Assembly: GCA_963741385.1 (NCBI GenBank)
Contig: CAVUHO010000010.1
Span: 372,001 to 436,000 of the forward strand
Direction: 5' to 3'
Source of the DNA: Sulfomarinibacter sp963741385
GTDB taxonomy: Bacteria > Acidobacteriota > Thermoanaerobaculia > Thermoanaerobaculales > Sulfomarinibacteraceae
Length of the DNA: 64,000 nt
A program made the position numbers and the translations under genes. The notes under the pieces were generated by a model. That model worked only from the letters and a program-made list of their open reading frames with translations. It did not search any database and was not told the DNA's origin. Below, one piece after another: positions 42,649-51,461 of the stretch; the first letter of the stretch is position 1; every line of letters starts with the position of its first letter.

Positions 42649-45285
42649 TCACGAGGTCGATTCGCTGGCATGAAGGCCCTGGATGTCGGTGCGCATTTTC
42701 GTTCGATAGTATTCCACCGCGGCCGGATCGTTCATCACCATGTCGAGTTGGCGGGTGTGCATGAGGAGGTAACCAACAACCCCGAGGCCCTGCTCGACCT
42801 TGGCTCTTTCGAGACCGGTGCGGCGGGCGACAACGACATCCTCTTTCACCTGGGTTTCGAAGCTCTGTTCGGCCAGCAGATCACCGATAAAACGGGCGCG
42901 GTTGACCCTGCGTTCGATGTTGGCGGCACCGCCCTTGAAGGAGAAGCTCAGGTAGTTCTCCTCGGGGCGTGAACCGGCGAGAGCCTCGACATTCGTGAAG
43001 TGGAAACCGAAGCGCGATTGCAGGTTGATGAAATGCTCGGAAATGATGAAGTAGTTGCGGTCGGCATAAGGTTTTCTGAAGGGGGTGGCAAGCGCGGGGT
43101 TGGTGGTGGCCTCGAACAGAATCGACGCGAGGCCGCGGCCGGATGTCGCGGGTGGCCCGTCCCAGGGCACCGCCACCAATCCGTCCCACAGGGCCAGCAT
43201 CGGCTTGCAGGCGATGTCCTCGAGGTGGACGTATTTGCCGCTCACCGGCTGCTTGAACCCGCCTCCGAGATCGAGGACCCACCACTGCATCGCCACGTTG
43301 TAATGGAGCTGTTTGCTGGCGAACTCCGGGAACTCGGTTTCGGTCCCGAATGCGAAAATCTCGCGCACCGCCTGCTCGTGGCAAAAGCGAGTGATGTCAT
43401 GGAGCGTGCGACAGGCGGACGGCGTGAAGTCGATGCCGTCCGGGTCGAGGAGATTGAGGGGAACGATGTGCCGGAGTGCATCGCGGAGGGTCCTCAAAAC
43501 AGGGGTCTCGGCACGAGGCGTCGGCGGTTCCTCCCGGCCGACGAGGAGTGCCTCGATCCGGCCCGGATAAACGGCTCCCCCGGACGCGTCAACCGTGACC
43601 TCCCGACCGTCCACCAGAACATCGAGGCAACCCGTACCGAGAACGGCCGGCACTCCGAGTTCACGGGCCACCGTTGCGAGGTGGCCGGCAATACCGCCCT
43701 CCTCCGCGACCACCGCTGCCGCCCGTCCGAGAAGGGCGGCCCACCGGGGCAACGGCTGCTCGAGGACCAGGACCGCTCCGTCCGGGCAGGTCAGAGCATC
43801 GCTGTCACGGCTGACCCGGTGGACGATCCCAGCGGCCGCCCCAGGGCTCGCGCAGACCCCTCCTTCCACCACCGGCGGAGGTGTCCCGTCGGGCAGTGTT
43901 TGGCGATCGAGGGCGAGGGACTGGGCCAGGGGACGGCACTGCAGGATCATCAGCTGACCACCCTCGGATATCGCCCACTCCACATCGACAGGGGCGCCGA
44001 AATGCCTCTCGAGGCGGAGGGCGAGGTCGGCAATCCGAGTAGCCTCTTGGTCGTTCAGTGACGGCTCTTGACGGAGATTCTGCGGAACCTCGGCCCGCTC
44101 GACGCCTTCAACCGAATCGAGCACGAAACGTTGTTCTTTGTTCCCGATCTCTTTTTTCGAGATCTGTGGTGGGTTTGTGCGTTCCACGACCAGGAGATCA
44201 CTGGCAAAGCGGCCGTCGACGATCGCCTTCGGCAAGCCCCAGGCGGAACTGATGAAGATGTTGTCGTCATCCCGATCGCCGGGGTTTCCCGTGTAGACGA
44301 CTCCCCCTGACCGTGCATTGATCATTTCCAGGCAGCCGACGCTCATTTTCACATCGTCGTCGCGGAGGCCACGCTGGAGTCGGTAGTGCATTGCCTGGGG
44401 CGTGTACTTGCTGGCCACCACTTCCAGATAGCTGTCGACCAGGTGCGCACGGTGGACATTGAGCAGTGATTGGTACTGGCCTGCAAAGGAAGCATCAGCC
44501 GAGTCTTCTCCCAGGGCGCTTGATCTGAGGGCGAAGCTGGTCGCGGTTGTTGATTGCGCGATCTCTCCGGCGGCAGCGTCGATCGTTTCGGCAATGTCAT
44601 CGGGGACTTCGGCGGAGAGGATCAGAGCCTGGAGTTCGGAACTGAGGGCAAAGAGTTCGTCAAGGCGGTCGGCCTGGTGAGCCAATAACAGACGATCGAT
44701 TTCCGGCTGCAGATCATTGGCGGCGATAAGCCGTTCATAGGCAGCCGTGGTGATGACGAAACCGCTTGGCACTGACATGCCGACAACATTGGCGACCTCG
44801 CCGAGGTTCGCCATCTTGGCGCCGGCGACATCGATGAAACTCCGATTGATCTCGGTCAGCGGAACGACTACTGGCCCATCGGATGAAAAGGGGTGGGTGG
44901 TGAGTTCGAGGTCGATTTGACGCTGAATTTTCTGCAGGCGATCAAAAAGCGCCGCGTACTTACCAGGTGCGAGGGTGTCGAGGTGTCGCACCATCTGAAA
45001 CACGCTGACGCCCACAGCTGTGCAATGAGAATGTACGAACGGCATGCCAAAGGTGGTGCCGTGTGCGGCAGCGCGTTCCATCGCTGCCATGAGTTCCAGG
45101 GCCTTGGTGTTGGCGGCCAGCAGGAGCCGGAGCGCGTGATAGCGGGTCTGAAAGAGCTCTTTCGCCGCCTCCGCATCATGTGGCTCCGTCGCTCGGCGGG
45201 CCAAGCGACTCAGCATCCGCCGGAACCAGTTGGGCCCTTTTGTTCTCATCGGCGCCCGAACCGGGGGTTCACTCGCCGCTGCCAT
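42649..45285 (-). CDS. PEP-synthase-like phosphotransferase (PPDK N-terminal and swivelling His domains)
   Basis: An 878-residue cytosolic enzyme. An N-terminal helical region (about 1-125) is followed by an ATP-grasp PEP/pyruvate-binding domain beginning TEINRSFIDVAGAKMANLGEV, with FALRSSALGEDSADASFAGQYQS. A swivelling domain carries the phospho-histidine in EEGGIAGHLATVARELGVPAVLG (His535). The C-terminal 270 residues do not show the TIM-barrel motifs of PEP synthase or pyruvate phosphate dikinase, so the acceptor may be something else, as in rifampicin phosphotransferase-like enzymes. It is the last gene of the long minus-strand run and overlaps the receiver gene upstream by 17 bp. The phosphorylated substrate is unknown. 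Confidence 0.78.
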   Translation of the reverse strand: MAAASEPPVRAPMRTKGPNWFRRMLSRLARRATEPHDAEAAKELFQTRYHALRLLLAANTKALELMAAMERAAAHGTTFGMPFVHSHCTAVGVSVFQMVRHLDTLAPGKYAALFDRLQKIQRQIDLELTTHPFSSDGPVVVPLTEINRSFIDVAGAKMANLGEVANVVGMSVPSGFVITTAAYERLIAANDLQPEIDRLLLAHQADRLDELFALSSELQALILSAEVPDDIAETIDAAAGEIAQSTTATSFALRSSALGEDSADASFAGQYQSLLNVHRAHLVDSYLEVVASKYTPQAMHYRLQRGLRDDDVKMSVGCLEMINARSGGVVYTGNPGDRDDDNIFISSAWGLPKAIVDGRFASDLLVVERTNPPQISKKEIGNKEQRFVLDSVEGVERAEVPQNLRQEPSLNDQEATRIADLALRLERHFGAPVDVEWAISEGGQLMILQCRPLAQSLALDRQTLPDGTPPPVVEGGVCASPGAAAGIVHRVSRDSDALTCPDGAVLVLEQPLPRWAALLGRAAAVVAEEGGIAGHLATVARELGVPAVLGTGCLDVLVDGREVTVDASGGAVYPGRIEALLVGREEPPTPRAETPVLRTLRDALRHIVPLNLLDPDGIDFTPSACRTLHDITRFCHEQAVREIFAFGTETEFPEFASKQLHYNVAMQWWVLDLGGGFKQPVSGKYVHLEDIACKPMLALWDGLVAVPWDGPPATSGRGLASILFEATTNPALATPFRKPYADRNYFIISEHFINLQSRFGFHFTNVEALAGSRPEENYLSFSFKGGAANIERRVNRARFIGDLLAEQSFETQVKEDVVVARRTGLERAKVEQGLGVVGYLLMHTRQLDMVMNDPAAVEYYRTKMRTDIQGLHASESTS

Positions 45286-45697
45286 CCTCGTCGGCCTTCT
45301 CGGCCAGGCGGCGAATCTTCTCCTCCCGTAATTCCTTCTTGCGGTGTGCGTCCTCGATCTTGTACACCAATTCGTCGATGTTCACCGGTTTGAGGAGGTA
45401 GTCGAATGCGCCCATCGCCATGCCGTCGATGGAAGCTTCGATGTTGGCATGACCGGTGAGAAGGATGACCTCGACCATGGGGTGGGCGCTCTTGATGGCC
45501 TTGGTGGCGGTGATCCCATCCATTTCCGGCATGCTGACGTCGAGAACCACCACATCGACCGGGTGCTCGCCGAGTAAGCTGAGAGCCGTGGCGGCATCAT
45601 TCGCCGTCAGCACGTGGAGCCGACGAATCCCTAATCGCTTGCCGAGCGTCTCCACGAAGCTCACCTCATCGTCCACCAGGAGCACGGAGATTGTCAT
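45269..45697 (-). CDS. Receiver-only response regulator with charged tail
   Basis: A 142-residue protein: one receiver domain (VLLVDDEVSF acidic pair, Asp in VVVLDVSMPEMDG, Thr in LLTGHA, Lys in LLKPVN), then a charged helical tail (IEDAHRKKELREEKIRRLAEKADED). It has no DNA-binding or enzyme output domain. GGGAGG precedes the ATG. It lies three bases after the receiver-kinase hybrid and overlaps the phosphotransferase gene, so it may relay phosphate to or regulate these partners. Confidence 0.9.
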   Translation of the reverse strand: MTISVLLVDDEVSFVETLGKRLGIRRLHVLTANDAATALSLLGEHPVDVVVLDVSMPEMDGITATKAIKSAHPMVEVILLTGHANIEASIDGMAMGAFDYLLKPVNIDELVYKIEDAHRKKELREEKIRRLAEKADEDGSGE

Positions 45698-45700
45698 GTA

Positions 45701-46864
45701 CTAACCTCCCAACGGTCTCAACGCCTGTGACCGCGGTATTGCGACCCGAAACGTGCACCCCTCAGCGGGGCGACTGTCGACTTCGATACGTCCACCGAGC
45801 CTCTCCACAATACCCCGGGAAACCGCGAGACCAAGGCCGGTGCCCTGGCCATCCGGTTTGGTGGTGAAGAACGGCTCGAAAATTCGCTCGATATTTTCTT
45901 CCGGGATGCCCGGCCCGTTATCTTCGATCGCTATCACGACCTCCTGTTCGTTCCCGCCAAGCCTGAGGGAAACACGACCGCCCTGTGAGACCGCCTGGAT
46001 CGCGTTGGTGACCAGGTTGAGCAGCACCTGCCGCAGCTGGTAGGGGTCCGTCGAAAGGCGCAGGGAGCCACCCGGTTCAGCGACGATGGTGACCGCGACC
46101 TCGCTGTGGTGGGCCGTCTTGCTGGTCAGGTCCACCACCTCGGCGGCCAGGTCACGCAGATCGATCTCACGCACCATGGCATCTGGGCTACGGGCAAAGC
46201 GGAGAAAGTTCTGGCTGATACGTCGAGCCCGGTCGACCGCGTTCTCGATCTTGCCGAATGCCAGATCGAGGTCCGCTTCAACGTGCGCAGGCAGGTCGTC
46301 GTAGCGACCGAGGCGTGACCTCAACCAGCCGGCCGATTCGGCGATGATCGCCAGCGGGTTGTTGATCTCATGTGCGATGCTCCCCGCCAGTTCACCGAGC
46401 GACGCCAACCGATCGGCGACGATCATGTGCTGCTTGAGCTTGCCGCTGAAGGTGTCGGTGTCGGTGTTGGCGAGACCATTGCCGGGATTCCGTTGGTGGG
46501 CGTCGTGGATTTTTGCAACGAGGGTGTCGATGTGAACGGGCTTGGTCAGATAATCGAAGAAGCCGAATCGCATTCCCTCGAGAGAGCTCTCCAGGTCTGC
46601 GTGGCCGGTCAGCATCACGACCTCGATGCGTGGGTGCTTCTCCTTGATGAAACGCAGGGTCTGGATCCCATCCATGCCCGGCATTCGGACGTCGAGCACG
46701 ACGACATCCACCTCCTCGGAGTCCAGAATCGCGAGAGCCTCGGGCCCGCTCGCGGCTTTCAGCGTCGGGATCCCCCGGAGCTCGAGCCGCTGGTGGAGAT
46801 TGTCGAGGAAATCGGTCTCGTCGTCTACCAGAAGGACACGGGGGGGGGCCGGTTCAGACGTCAT
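45701..46864 (-). CDS. Receiver-histidine kinase hybrid
   Basis: A 387-residue soluble protein. An N-terminal receiver (VLLVDDETDF, VVVLDVRMPGMDG, YLTKPVH) covers about 1-125. A HisKA domain with the phospho-His in GELAGSIAHEINNPLAII and HATPase_c with NLVTNAIQAV, DNGPGIPE and GTGLGLAVS follow. There is no membrane span, so its kinase would be controlled by phosphorylation of its own receiver. This makes it a candidate intermediate step between the membrane kinases of this operon and the free receivers. Confidence 0.9.
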   Translation of the reverse strand: MTSEPAPPRVLLVDDETDFLDNLHQRLELRGIPTLKAASGPEALAILDSEEVDVVVLDVRMPGMDGIQTLRFIKEKHPRIEVVMLTGHADLESSLEGMRFGFFDYLTKPVHIDTLVAKIHDAHQRNPGNGLANTDTDTFSGKLKQHMIVADRLASLGELAGSIAHEINNPLAIIAESAGWLRSRLGRYDDLPAHVEADLDLAFGKIENAVDRARRISQNFLRFARSPDAMVREIDLRDLAAEVVDLTSKTAHHSEVAVTIVAEPGGSLRLSTDPYQLRQVLLNLVTNAIQAVSQGGRVSLRLGGNEQEVVIAIEDNGPGIPEENIERIFEPFFTTKPDGQGTGLGLAVSRGIVERLGGRIEVDSRPAEGCTFRVAIPRSQALRPLGG

Positions 46865-46889
46865 CGCAGTTGTCCACTCTTGTCACGAT

Positions 46890-47279
46890 TCACTCGGCGC
46901 TACGGTCGCGGTTCTGGTGGCAAGCGGCCTCGATGCGCTCGAGGATGACATCAAGTCGTATCGGTTTGATGAGGTAGTCGAAGGCGCCGAGTTCGCGTCC
47001 GAGCTGACTGAACTCCTGAGAGGCGTGGCCGGTGACCACGATGACCTGGATTTTGGGACAACAACTCTTGATCTGACGGAGGGTCTCGAGGCCGTCCATG
47101 CCGGGCATCTTGATGTCGAGGAGGATGACGTCGATCGTCTCCGGGTTCGCCCGCAGGAACTCGATTGCCGCGGCGCCGCTGGTGACCCCATGGACCTGGA
47201 TCCCACGCAACTCAATCCGCATGACGATTGAGTTCAGATAGTCTTCCTCGTCATCGATCACCAGCAGTCGAACAGGCAT
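46890..47279 (-). CDS. Receiver-only response regulator
   Basis: A 129-residue single receiver domain (RLLVIDDEEDY, ILLDIKMPGMDG, VVTGHA, YLIKPIR) without an output domain. GGAGGTGAGGTCG lies directly before the ATG at 47279, which fixes the start although the frame is open to 47507. It is encoded between the membrane kinase and the receiver-kinase hybrid, 25 and 32 bp away. Confidence 0.9.
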   Translation of the reverse strand: MPVRLLVIDDEEDYLNSIVMRIELRGIQVHGVTSGAAAIEFLRANPETIDVILLDIKMPGMDGLETLRQIKSCCPKIQVIVVTGHASQEFSQLGRELGAFDYLIKPIRLDVILERIEAACHQNRDRSAE

Positions 47280-47311
47280 CGACCTCACCTCCTCCCCCCC
47301 CACCGTGGCGG

Positions 47312-48961
47312 TCATATCGATGTCCTTGGCAGCCGCACCTTGAATACGGTGCCGAGGTCGGGCGTGCTTTCGAAGGTCAGCGAACCCTCGAGGCCCTTCA
47401 TGATGGTATGACAGATCGAGAGCCCCAGACCAGTGCCTTCGCCCGGGCCCTTGGTGGTGAAGAACGGGTCGAAGATCCGATCGTGGAGCTCCTTGGGAAT
47501 ACCGCAACCATCGTCCTCGACCGTTACCAGGATGGAGTCGCCGTCGGCGCGGCTTGTGACCATGATTCGGCCGCCGTCTGCGACGGCGTCGAGGGCGTTA
47601 TTCACGAGGTTGAGGAACACCTGTTGGAGTTGTGCGCGGTCGCTCTTGATCAACGGCAGGTTTGGATCAAGCTGCCGAATGAGCTCGACCTGGCGGAACG
47701 AAGCCTCGCGCTCGATGAAGGAAAATGCCTCTCCAACCACGTCGTTGACGTTGAAGGTGTCCTGGTGAGGTTCCATGCGGCGAGCGAAACCGAGCATCCG
47801 ATGCGTGATTTCGCGGGTCCGGTCGACGTGCTGCTGGATCTTGTTCACGTTGTCGCGAAACAGGGCGCCGTGCTTTGTGTTGGCGAGGAATTCTTCATCG
47901 ATCAGGTCTTCCATCAGACCCGCCATCTCGCCGATGGCGGCCAGCGGGTTATTGATCTCGTGGGCGACCCCCGCGGCCATGCGACCCAGCGAGACCAGCC
48001 GCGCCGAGTGAGCGAGTTGGGCCTCGGTGGCGACACGGTTTCGGTCCTCGGCGGCGAGCCGGGCCACCAATTGCCGGGTGTGGAAGACCACCGCGCCGCC
48101 GACCAACAGCGACGCTGCCAGGAGGGCAACGAGCTCGATTCGGAGGGCCTGTTGAAGGGGCGCCATCGCCTCCCGTGGGTCGCGGTCGATCACCAGCAGC
48201 CAGTCCTTGGAGCTCATCCAGGCGAAGGCTGTCAAGACCCGATTGCCCGCGAACGTCGTGCGCGAAACCACGTTGACCCCAGGAGGCGCAACCGAGGTGC
48301 TGAACGGCAGCTGGCCCAGGATCTCGCCGCCGAACCGCGGCGGCGTCTGATACTGGCCGTCGCGATTGACGATGTAGGCGTCGCCGGTGAGCCCGACCTG
48401 GCCGCTGCGCACCAGGCGCGTGAAGACTTCGGAATCGATGGTGGCGCGGAGGACCCATGGTTGCGGTTGGTCGTCGCGGCGCACAGCGATCACGAAGTGG
48501 GGTACCCGGCGAAAACCCAGGAACACGTCGCTGACGTACACGCCACGCGCCATCGTCTCCTCGAACCACGGTTCGCCGCCGTAGTTGCGGTCCTCGAGGC
48601 GGAATGGGCCCTCGTAGGCGAGATGGTTACCGTCGGCGTCGATGATGCCGAGATCGACAAAGCTCTGCTGCCGTTTGTTGAGGATGGTCAGGACGTTGTG
48701 CAGCTCGCCCGACCGTGTGAGGCCGCCGAGAGATGCGGAGTGAGCCAGTGCCTCGAGCATCACGGTGCGTTCGGCGAGGAAGAGCTGGACCGCGTTGGAC
48801 CGGTTGACCGCGAGGTTCTGCAGCTGTGCACGCTGGTTTTGTTCCAGCGAGGAGGCGAAATAGACGTAGATCGCCGCCCCGACCAGGTACAGCGGAATCA
48901 GTGCCACCGCGAGTCCGGTCAGAGCCATTCGTCGGAACAACTGTTGGTACCGTGGTTCCAC
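47312..48961 (-). CDS. Membrane sensor histidine kinase with Cache-like periplasmic domain
   Basis: A 549-residue kinase. Its first span is at about 11-33 (MALTGLAVALIPLYLVGAAIYVYF). A periplasmic region of about 240 residues has dCache-type features (FVDLGIIDADGNHLAYEGPF, GDAYIVNRDGQYQTPPRFGG). A second span near 275-297 is followed by HisKA (GRMAAGVAHEINNPLAAIGE) and HATPase_c (NLVNNALDAV, DDGCGIPKEL, GTGLGLSIC). It starts at GTG with GAGGAG upstream. It is 10 bp after the receiver gene 48972-49412. The ligand is probably a small anion or carboxylate, inferred from the linked transporters. Confidence 0.9.
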   Translation of the reverse strand: MEPRYQQLFRRMALTGLAVALIPLYLVGAAIYVYFASSLEQNQRAQLQNLAVNRSNAVQLFLAERTVMLEALAHSASLGGLTRSGELHNVLTILNKRQQSFVDLGIIDADGNHLAYEGPFRLEDRNYGGEPWFEETMARGVYVSDVFLGFRRVPHFVIAVRRDDQPQPWVLRATIDSEVFTRLVRSGQVGLTGDAYIVNRDGQYQTPPRFGGEILGQLPFSTSVAPPGVNVVSRTTFAGNRVLTAFAWMSSKDWLLVIDRDPREAMAPLQQALRIELVALLAASLLVGGAVVFHTRQLVARLAAEDRNRVATEAQLAHSARLVSLGRMAAGVAHEINNPLAAIGEMAGLMEDLIDEEFLANTKHGALFRDNVNKIQQHVDRTREITHRMLGFARRMEPHQDTFNVNDVVGEAFSFIEREASFRQVELIRQLDPNLPLIKSDRAQLQQVFLNLVNNALDAVADGGRIMVTSRADGDSILVTVEDDGCGIPKELHDRIFDPFFTTKGPGEGTGLGLSICHTIMKGLEGSLTFESTPDLGTVFKVRLPRTSI

Positions 48962-48971
48962 AGTTTTCTCC

Positions 48972-49412
48972 TCAGACGTCGCCGGTATGACGCATCAGAA
49001 TACGCGCCTCAGCGCGGCGGATGCGCTCCTCGTGTTCGGCCTTGCGGTGACGCGCCGCCTCGAGTTTGTCGAGGAGTTCTTCGTAACAGGCCGGTTTCTG
49101 GAGATAGTCGAAGGCGCCGGACTTGAGTCCCTCGACCGCGGTGTCGATGATGCCGTGGCCGGTGAGCAGGATGACCTCGACCACGGGGTGGCTGCTCTTG
49201 ATGGTCTTGAGCACCGAGATGCCGTCCTTCCCGGGCATCCGGATGTCGAGGATCACGACGTCGCACTCGGCCTCGTCGAGGGCGGCCAGGCCTTCCTCGC
49301 CGCTGAAGGCTGCGCGCACCCGGTGGCCGCCGTCCGTGAGGCGCAGCGAAAGCATCTCCACGAAATCCTCTTCGTCGTCGACGATGAGAATGTCGGTAGG
49401 GATTTTGGGCAT
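48972..49412 (-). CDS. Receiver-only response regulator, duplicate copy A
   Basis: A 146-residue receiver (LIVDDEEDFVEML, VVILDIRMPGKDG, LLTGHG, YLQKPACYEELL) with a coiled-coil-like tail KAEHEERIRRAEARIL. It is about 84% identical by eye to the copy at 51011-51451. Both are preceded by GTAGGAGCT and each lies next to a DASS transporter gene. It has no output domain. Confidence 0.9.
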   Translation of the reverse strand: MPKIPTDILIVDDEEDFVEMLSLRLTDGGHRVRAAFSGEEGLAALDEAECDVVILDIRMPGKDGISVLKTIKSSHPVVEVILLTGHGIIDTAVEGLKSGAFDYLQKPACYEELLDKLEAARHRKAEHEERIRRAEARILMRHTGDV

Positions 49413-49422
49413 GCTTCAGCTC

Positions 49423-50997
49423 CTACAACAGTCCGAGAATCTTCCACCAGATGCCGGCGGTGACCAACATGAGGGTGAGCAGCACCGGGGTTGCCACCAG
49501 TCCGGCGCGGGTGAGGTCGAACGAACTGAACTGGCGGTACGAGTAAGCGATGGCGTTGGGCGGACAGCCGATGACCAGCAACATCGCGAAGGAGGTGGCG
49601 CAAGCGAGGCCGAGGGCGAGGACCCGCGGGTCGACCCCCTCGAGCTGGGCCAGCGGAATCACGATGGGCAAAATCAGGGCGGCTGCGGCGACGTTGGCCA
49701 TCGCGTTGGTGACCAGCGCGCCGAAGACGCAGACGCCGCCGAGCAGCACCACCCAGCCTTTGCCCTCGACCAACGGGAAGAACAGGTGGGCGAAGTACGA
49801 AGCGGCGCCCGAGGAGGCCATGGCGAGGCCGAGGCAGATGCCGCCGCCGAAGATGAAGAGGGCGGTGCCCCACTCCAGGTTTTCGTGGATGTCCCGCCAG
49901 CGCAGGGCGCCGACGGCGACCAGGGCCGCGACCCCGATCATGCCGGTGATCGAGTAGTCGATGCCGTGCAGGCCCTTGGTCAACCACGCCGAGAATACCG
50001 CCACCAGAATCAAGGTGGTGCGTTTCTGCAGCGGTGTCCAGGGCCCGGGGTCCTCGTCGTAGGTCGGCAGCTGGAACTTCGGGTCGGGCCGGTAGACGAA
50101 GTAGACCACCAGCACCGCCGCCGGTACCGTTACCAGGGCGAGCGGGAAGGCATATTTGATCCAGTCGAAGAAGCTGATCTCGACACCGGTAAGTTCCTTG
50201 AGGAAGGCCGCTGCCACCATGTTGCGACCGCCGCCGACCAGGGTGCCCATGCCGCCGCAGGAGCAGGCGAAGGCGAGCGACAGCAACATGAACCGGGCGG
50301 TGTTGGTGTTCGGTTGGATGCCGGCCGCGCGCATCAGAGGGATCATTGTGGCGATGCCGATCGCGGTGGCTGCGGCGTCGTGCATGACCCCCGAACCGAT
50401 GCCGAGGCCGATCGAGAGGATGAAGGTGAAGCGAATGACGCTGGTGCCCGCCTTTTTGGCGATGGCGTGGCTGAGGCGTTCGGTGAGCTCCGCCTTTTCG
50501 AGTGCGATGGCGAGGATCAGGCAGCACATGATGAAGACGACCACCGGGTGCATATAGGTGGCCCAGGCATCGGTGACGTCGACGATGCGGAAGAACACGA
50601 GGCAGACGCCGATCATGATTGCGGTGATCTCGAGCGGGATCGGTTCGACCACGAACAGGAAGATCAACGCCGCCAGCACGGCCAGAAAGCGGAAAGCTCT
50701 CGGTGAGAGGCCGTTGACGTACCCGATTTCGACCCCGTTGAGACCGAGAGCGGCCGCCTCGGCGGAGAGCGCGACCCCGGGCTTGGCCGCGACGCCCATT
50801 GCCGCCAGACGGTAGGCGCCGTGGGCGCCCTCCCAGTCGACGGCATCGTAACGGTCCTCGACCTGCGCCGCGAGGAGGCGGTCGGGATCGCCGGCGACTG
50901 TAAAGAGGGTGCCTTCAGGGCGCGGCATGGCGTACACCAGCACGCCGAGCAGGATGGCGACAGCGATTTGGAACCACTTGTTGCGAAGAACCGTCAT
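49423..50997 (-). CDS. DASS/SLC13-family anion:sodium symporter, duplicate copy A
   Basis: A 524-residue inner-membrane transporter of the divalent anion:sodium symporter family. The family elements are SCGGMGTLVGGGRNMVAAAF and, near the end, ALVTNAMANVAAAALILPI followed by CPPNAIAYSYRQFSSFDL. An unusual extracytoplasmic insertion of about 60 residues lies between the first and second spans (GDPDRLLAAQVEDRYDAVDW...). The substrate may be sulfate, a sulfonate or a dicarboxylate. It pairs with the receiver gene 10 bp downstream, and an almost identical pair follows upstream. Confidence 0.9.
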   Translation of the reverse strand: MTVLRNKWFQIAVAILLGVLVYAMPRPEGTLFTVAGDPDRLLAAQVEDRYDAVDWEGAHGAYRLAAMGVAAKPGVALSAEAAALGLNGVEIGYVNGLSPRAFRFLAVLAALIFLFVVEPIPLEITAIMIGVCLVFFRIVDVTDAWATYMHPVVVFIMCCLILAIALEKAELTERLSHAIAKKAGTSVIRFTFILSIGLGIGSGVMHDAAATAIGIATMIPLMRAAGIQPNTNTARFMLLSLAFACSCGGMGTLVGGGRNMVAAAFLKELTGVEISFFDWIKYAFPLALVTVPAAVLVVYFVYRPDPKFQLPTYDEDPGPWTPLQKRTTLILVAVFSAWLTKGLHGIDYSITGMIGVAALVAVGALRWRDIHENLEWGTALFIFGGGICLGLAMASSGAASYFAHLFFPLVEGKGWVVLLGGVCVFGALVTNAMANVAAAALILPIVIPLAQLEGVDPRVLALGLACATSFAMLLVIGCPPNAIAYSYRQFSSFDLTRAGLVATPVLLTLMLVTAGIWWKILGLL

Positions 50998-51010
50998 CCT
51001 GGTCCCCCCG

Positions 51011-51451
51011 TCAGACGTCCCCGCTTTGGCGGATCAGGATTCGCGCCTCGGCGCGGCGGATGCGCTCCTCGTGTTCGGCCTTGCGGTGCCGGGCCGCCTC
51101 CAGCTTGTCGAGAAGCTCCTCGAAGCGCGCGGGCTTCTGGACGTAGTCGAACGCTCCTGCCTTGAGCCCCTCGACCGCGGTGCCGATGGTTCCGTGCCCG
51201 GTGAGCAGGATCACCTCGACCACCGGGTGCCTCGCACGGATCTGCTTGAGTGCGGTCATGCCGTCCGTGCCCGGCATGCGGATGTCGAGGATCACCACGT
51301 CGCACTCGGCTTCTTCGAGGGCAGCCAGCCCCTCTTCGCCGCTGAAGGCCGCGCGAACCCGGTGGCCGGCGTCCTCCAGCCGCAGCGACAGCATTTCCAC
51401 AAAGTCCTTTTCGTCGTCAACGATGAGGATGTCGATGGGTATTTTGAGCAT
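51011..51451 (-). CDS. Receiver-only response regulator, duplicate copy B
   Basis: A 146-residue receiver (LIVDDEKDFVEML, VVILDIRMPGTDG, LLTGHG, YVQKPARFEELL) with the same KAEHEERIRRAEARIL tail as copy A. TAGGAGCTTTACC before the ATG at 51451 fixes the start; the frame is open to 51595 but the extra part matches nothing. It lies 13 bp upstream of the copy A transporter gene. Confidence 0.9.
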   Translation of the reverse strand: MLKIPIDILIVDDEKDFVEMLSLRLEDAGHRVRAAFSGEEGLAALEEAECDVVILDIRMPGTDGMTALKQIRARHPVVEVILLTGHGTIGTAVEGLKAGAFDYVQKPARFEELLDKLEAARHRKAEHEERIRRAEARILIRQSGDV

Positions 51452-51461
51452 GGTAAAGCTC

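Noticed and set aside
47228..49126. A 632-codon plus-strand frame
   Set aside because: It is the complement of the sensor kinase and its neighbours, with no domain features.
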